Source of the DNA: an uncultured Pontibacter sp.
Lineage (GTDB): Bacteria > Bacteroidota > Bacteroidia > Cytophagales > Hymenobacteraceae
Assembly (NCBI RefSeq): GCF_947492645.1
Contig: NZ_CANLMZ010000003.1
Coordinates: forward strand, 186,001 to 250,000
DNA length: 64,000 nt
Direction of reading: 5' to 3'
A program made the translations under genes and the position numbers. Shown one piece after another: positions 60,287 to 64,000 of this stretch (position 1 is the stretch's first letter; every line of letters begins with the position of its first letter). A model generated the notes under the pieces. That model was not told the DNA's origin and ran no database searches. It saw nothing but the letters and a program-made list of their open reading frames with translations.

Positions 60287-61699
60287 TTAACGTTTCGTCT
60301 GCATATTCCTACTCCAATCCAGCATGGTAGTATACAATTCGTCCATACTTATCTTAGGGTTAGCTTTGTACAGCGAGAGCAGTTTCTGGTTAAAGGCACC
60401 GAACCTTACAAAGCCCCTGAGCTGCCCCATCTGGTGCTCCATAATAGGAATAAAGATAGCGTTGTCTTCTGCTGAGAATTTATCTAGGCAGTAAAGTGAG
60501 TAGATGCTCCAGGTCATGTATTCGTTAAACACATTGTAGGGCGATGCATAGGCGCTGGTCCCGGTACTTTCTGCTACCCATTTTGCTCTGTCTGCAAAAG
60601 CTTCGTTTATCTGATGCAGATATTTATCCGACGTTGGGTTCACAAAATTATGGTCGATCTCGGTAAACACCACGCGCGAGTTACGCATCTCGTTTACCTG
60701 CTGGTTATACTTCGGATTCAGGTCGGCGCGTCGCACATACATAACAGTCTGCTCAAACCCCTTGTCCTTGTAGCTCATAGTGGAATGCGCTCCCCCGATA
60801 AGCGGCGAGAAAGTAACACGGTAATTGCCATACTTAAATTTAAACTTATCTTCCAGCCATTCTTGCTGGTGGTTAATTGGGTTTAACGTATGGTAGGTCT
60901 TAATCAGATCGTTGTAGTATGGCTGGTGCTGCCTGTAAAACTCTCTGAACCCAGATTTCCTGGCAAAATCTTCAATCAGCGTCAGGTTGGCAACAATTGG
61001 GTCATCCTGGTTATCAAAACCCATTTTACGGATAATGCCCTCATTTTTGATGTTGCCCTTTTTATCGAATACGTAGGCGCAAGCATTCATTTTCATGGCA
61101 TAGTAGTACCAGTAGCTCTCGTTATCAAATGGTTTAACGATGTGCTTGTTTACCACCTCCATCACCGGGTGATCTTTGTAAGGCGAGAAATGAGCCATTA
61201 CTTCTTTATAGTAGGGCGTTGTCATATCTACCATGTTGGAGTCTTGTTGCCCTACTTTAGAGATAGCCACTAGTATGTTTGCCAGCTCATGCACTTCCGG
61301 CACCTCTACGCTAAACTTGCCCTGGTGCTCACGGATATACCGCTTTGTAAAGTTCGCGTTTTTGGGCACGCCTACAATCTCTGTCAGCGCTTTTTCTTTG
61401 CCAGTTTGCTGCACATAAAACCGAATGGTATCGCCCAGCTTTACCTTGAAGGTAATCGAATCTACGTCAGTCACGAAGGCTACTTTGTTTACCCTCTGCT
61501 TACACTCCACCTGCAGCCTGTCGGGTTTTTGTTCTGGTGCTATTTTCCAGCCGGGGTTTCTGTCGGTATCGTTCAGGACGTAAGTAATGCTTTCTACATT
61601 CGATTTTATACTTGGCAGCTCTTTTACTTTCTGCGCATACCCTACTGATGCGCCACCAGCCAGCAGCAACGCCAACGTGTACTTTTGCAAGCTTTTCAT
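60287..61699 (-). CDS. DUF4932-like secreted protein
   Basis: The 470-residue protein has a signal peptide (LALLLAGGASVGYAQ) and stretches that recall DUF4932 (VPEVHELANILVAISK, VVFTEIDHNFVNPTSDKYLHQIN). The two segments with His and Glu could form a metal site, as in a zinc peptidase, but no classic HEXXH is visible. It ends an operon-like run with the S41 protease (26-nt gap) and the permease. Function unknown. Confidence 0.72.
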   Translation of the reverse strand: MKSLQKYTLALLLAGGASVGYAQKVKELPSIKSNVESITYVLNDTDRNPGWKIAPEQKPDRLQVECKQRVNKVAFVTDVDSITFKVKLGDTIRFYVQQTGKEKALTEIVGVPKNANFTKRYIREHQGKFSVEVPEVHELANILVAISKVGQQDSNMVDMTTPYYKEVMAHFSPYKDHPVMEVVNKHIVKPFDNESYWYYYAMKMNACAYVFDKKGNIKNEGIIRKMGFDNQDDPIVANLTLIEDFARKSGFREFYRQHQPYYNDLIKTYHTLNPINHQQEWLEDKFKFKYGNYRVTFSPLIGGAHSTMSYKDKGFEQTVMYVRRADLNPKYNQQVNEMRNSRVVFTEIDHNFVNPTSDKYLHQINEAFADRAKWVAESTGTSAYASPYNVFNEYMTWSIYSLYCLDKFSAEDNAIFIPIMEHQMGQLRGFVRFGAFNQKLLSLYKANPKISMDELYTTMLDWSRNMQTKR

Positions 61700-61725
61700 T
61701 CTGTTTTATTTTATGTTTAGAGTTT

Positions 61726-63111
61726 CTATTTAGCGGCTAGTTTCTGTTCTTTAAGGTGCTTCAGGGCGCGGTCCAGCACAGGGTCTTTTTTCTGGATGTA
61801 ATCCTGCAGCGTCATTTTCACTTCAACATCAGGTTTTACACCGTAGCCCACAAACTCGCGTCCATCCGGGTAAGTATCTTTTTTGGTGCAGATGCGCGCG
61901 TTTCCGCCCCCAGGCAAATCAAACATAAAAGGCTGGCCGGTACTACCAAAAGAGTTCTCGCCAATCTTTGTCATGTGTTTCTGGTTATCAGCGTAAATCA
62001 GGAAATCTTCTGCAGCTGAGGCAGTTTTATGACCGATAAGTATGGCAGTTGGCACCACCAGCTTCTCGTGCCGGCTCACTTCATTTCTGGCAGGGCTGTA
62101 ATCGAATGTGTGGGTAAGCTTATCCTGGTAAGCCTTAAGTGATGTTGCAGCCCACACATCGTTAGCAGTATCTTTAGGCTCAGTAAACACACCCCAGGCC
62201 TTAAAGCTTGCCAAATGCTTGCGTGTAGCGTTTTTAGAGCCGTACAGTAGCGTATCCGGGCTCAGGTAACTCAGTATCTGCACACCTATTCCTGTAGAGC
62301 CTCCGCCATTATTGCGCAGGTCCACGATCAGCGATTTTGCCTTACGCAGCTCCGGTAATTTCTCCAGGAACATTTCGTTTATCTTAGGGTCGTGGAAGCC
62401 GTTAAGCGCCAGGTAAGCCGTTTGGTTCGGGTACCACTTCAGCTCCAACAGCTCCCGCTGCTCTAAAGCCGGGTATACTTCCTGCTCGGTGGTTTTAGCG
62501 TGTGTAAGCGTCAGCTCTTTTAGCTTGCCTTTCGGGGTTCTATACTTTATAGTATACTTCTCTCCTTTCAAGCCTTTCAGCATTGTACTTACGGCTCTGT
62601 CCATCAGCACATAATCCGTAGACGAGGCAATGTAAGGCATCACCTGCTTTTTAAGGTAATCTGCTGTTGGCTGGCCGTTTACTTCTATAATCTCGCTCCC
62701 TACCGGCACCTCATCTTTTATACTTAGGTTGGTTCGGGTAATAATGGCCTTGTTATCGATATTGGTCAGGTAAATTCTATACTTGCCAAACATATCGTTG
62801 TACAGCAGAGAGTCTATACTTTTAGGCATGTAAATGTTGGTGTGCCCATCGGCCAGCGAAGCGCAAAGTTTCTGCAACTCGCGGTAATACTCGTAGTCGT
62901 TCTGTGTGTGCTGTACTTTCGTGATTGCTTGGCGATAGTCGTTTTCCCATTTGGCACGGTCCACTTTATCTAAATACACAAAGTTGTAGTTTACTTCCTG
63001 CCAGAATTTAGACAAGCCGTATACTTTGTCGGCAGCAGAAATAGTGTTAGGAATTTGGGCATTCGCGGCAACGGCCAGCAGCAGCAACAATGGTAAAAAT
63101 AGCTTTTTCAT
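61726..63111 (-). CDS. S41 family peptidase
   Basis: The 461-residue protein has a signal peptide (LFLPLLLLLAVAANAQ), an N-terminal helical part, a PDZ-like middle (about 125-200; DEVPVGSEIIEVNGQPTADYLKK) and a C-terminal peptidase core: SLIVDLRNNGGGSTG, then ILIGHKTASAAEDFLIYADN with the likely catalytic Ser, and the NSFGSTGQPFMFDLPGG region. S41 peptidases process C-terminal tails of periplasmic proteins. The catalytic Lys is not certain from the sequence alone. Confidence 0.88.
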   Translation of the reverse strand: MKKLFLPLLLLLAVAANAQIPNTISAADKVYGLSKFWQEVNYNFVYLDKVDRAKWENDYRQAITKVQHTQNDYEYYRELQKLCASLADGHTNIYMPKSIDSLLYNDMFGKYRIYLTNIDNKAIITRTNLSIKDEVPVGSEIIEVNGQPTADYLKKQVMPYIASSTDYVLMDRAVSTMLKGLKGEKYTIKYRTPKGKLKELTLTHAKTTEQEVYPALEQRELLELKWYPNQTAYLALNGFHDPKINEMFLEKLPELRKAKSLIVDLRNNGGGSTGIGVQILSYLSPDTLLYGSKNATRKHLASFKAWGVFTEPKDTANDVWAATSLKAYQDKLTHTFDYSPARNEVSRHEKLVVPTAILIGHKTASAAEDFLIYADNQKHMTKIGENSFGSTGQPFMFDLPGGGNARICTKKDTYPDGREFVGYGVKPDVEVKMTLQDYIQKKDPVLDRALKHLKEQKLAAK

Positions 63112-63132
63112 AGTTTTATTTTATACTTGTAT

Positions 63133-64000
63133 TTATTCTGTCCTGAGGGATGTTACTGGGTTAGCTACTGCCGTTTTAACTGCATGGAAGCTTAGCGTGA
63201 TCAGGGTAATGATGAACGTAACTATAAAAGCCGAAGCAAATATCCACCAGCTCAGGTTAGTGCGCTCTACATAGTTTTCGAGCCAACCGCTCATAAAGTA
63301 CCAGCCCAGGGGCAACGCTATCAGGTTGGCAATCAGCACCAGCTTCAGGAAGTCTTTAGAAAGCATGTACACTATACTTGCCACCGATGCCCCCAGCACT
63401 TTGCGGATGCCAATTTCTTTTGTGCGCTGCTCTGCGGTAAACAACGCCAGCCCAAACAAGCCCAGGCAGGAGATAAAGATGGCAATACCGGCAAAGTATT
63501 TGGTTAGTTGGCCCAGCACGGCTTCGCTCTTATACATTCGCTCAAAGTCCTCGTCCAGGAAGTGATATTCAAAGGGGAAAGCCGGGTTATGTTTTCTCAC
63601 GATTTGCTCTACTGCGGCCAGCACATCAGCCATTTTACCTGGCGCAACACGGGCATAAAGTGCATTTTGGTTTGTCTCCTGAAGGCGCAGAATAAGCGGC
63701 TGCATGGTGCTGTGCATGGAGCGTGAATGGAAGTCGTTTGTTACCCCGATGATGTGGCCTTTGATGTTCCAGATCTGTATAGGCTGGCCGACAGGATCCT
63801 GTAGTTGCATCAGGCGGGCAGCTTCTTCGTTTATGATAAAGGCAGAGGTATCAGTACCAAAATCCTCTGAAAAGTCGCGGCCTTCTTTCATCTGTATGCC
63901 CATGGTTTCAGTATACTTGTAATCCACGGTCATCATCCCGAACAACACATTTGCGTTAGGATCCTTGCCTTTCCATTTTACATCACCCGTAGAGTTGCCT
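63133..64000 (-). CDS. FtsX/MacB-type ABC transporter permease, C-terminal part (cut by window)
   Basis: The frame stays open to the last base, so the N-terminal part is missing. The visible 289 residues show a MacB-like periplasmic core (VDYKYTETMGIQMKEGRDFSEDFGTDT, SAFIINEEAARLMQLQDPVGQPI) and an FtsX domain with three helices: AIFISCLGLFGLALFTAEQRTKEIGIRKVLGAS, LVLIANLIALPLGWYFM and FASAFIVTFIITLITLSFHAVKTA, ending NPVTSLRTE. Such permeases export small molecules or transmit signals in Bacteroidota. The ATPase is not in the window. The gap to the S41 gene is 21 nt. Confidence 0.9.
   Translation of the reverse strand, partial: GNSTGDVKWKGKDPNANVLFGMMTVDYKYTETMGIQMKEGRDFSEDFGTDTSAFIINEEAARLMQLQDPVGQPIQIWNIKGHIIGVTNDFHSRSMHSTMQPLILRLQETNQNALYARVAPGKMADVLAAVEQIVRKHNPAFPFEYHFLDEDFERMYKSEAVLGQLTKYFAGIAIFISCLGLFGLALFTAEQRTKEIGIRKVLGASVASIVYMLSKDFLKLVLIANLIALPLGWYFMSGWLENYVERTNLSWWIFASAFIVTFIITLITLSFHAVKTAVANPVTSLRTE

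Overview
The window is a chromosomal segment from a member of the Bacteroidota, most likely Cytophagales/Hymenobacteraceae (Pontibacter-like). The basis is a SusC/SusD pair, three pectinases with type IX secretion (T9SS) C-terminal sorting domains, lipoprotein signals typical of the phylum, starts without Shine-Dalgarno sequences, and a tmRNA whose tag reads GEYNYAMAA, close to the GEESYAMAA-type tags I recall from Cytophaga. The genus is inference. I saw no phage, insertion sequence, CRISPR array or tRNA.

Region 1 (1-17.4 kb) is mostly housekeeping: the 3' end of an oxyR-like gene, the pheT / coiled-coil / zapA / rny cluster, a DUF1684 protein, an atypical pyruvate kinase-like protein, YwbE, RadC, a membrane metallophosphoesterase, UV endonuclease UvsE, a DUF4112 protein, and several small lipoproteins or secreted proteins, including two pairs of tandem paralogues. 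Noncoding DNA at 5484-6250 looks like a patchwork of intergenic repeats with a perfect 20-bp palindrome.

Region 2 (17.4-57.9 kb) is a large, apparently complete pectin utilisation locus. On the minus strand from a divergent control region (46780-47310) come susC, susD and a DUF4957/DUF5123-like lipoprotein. After a strong hairpin comes an enzyme operon: DUF4861 protein, pectate lyase, pectinesterase, GH105, pectinesterase, pectate lyase, GH43, GH28, then a CE12 acetylesterase. Further down are T9SS-type pectinesterase and pectate lyase, an alpha/beta hydrolase, a VOC protein, another CE12 and a LamG-like protein. On the plus strand are the intracellular steps: kduI, kduD, a LacI regulator, uxaB, uxaC, kdgK, kdgA and a three-gene TRAP transporter. 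uxaA sits alone at the far end (17480). Together these genes would de-esterify and cleave pectin outside the cell, import uronates and unsaturated uronates, and convert both to 2-keto-3-deoxygluconate, then pyruvate and glyceraldehyde-3-phosphate. A shared 18-bp palindrome, TGTGCAATCGATTGCACA and variants, lies before uxaA, both T9SS pectinase genes, kduI, uxaB and probably susC. It is the likely operator of the LacI protein encoded at 48987.

Region 3 (57.9-64 kb) holds a cupin protein, a small basic secreted protein, ssrA (tmRNA, minus strand), a DUF4932-like protein, an S41 protease and the C-terminal part of a FtsX/MacB-type permease cut by the window edge.

Throughout the window, in coding and noncoding DNA and in more than one reading frame, the heptamer TATACTT / AAGTATA recurs about 150 times by eye, against about 8 expected for equal base frequencies. 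This is the least explained signal here.
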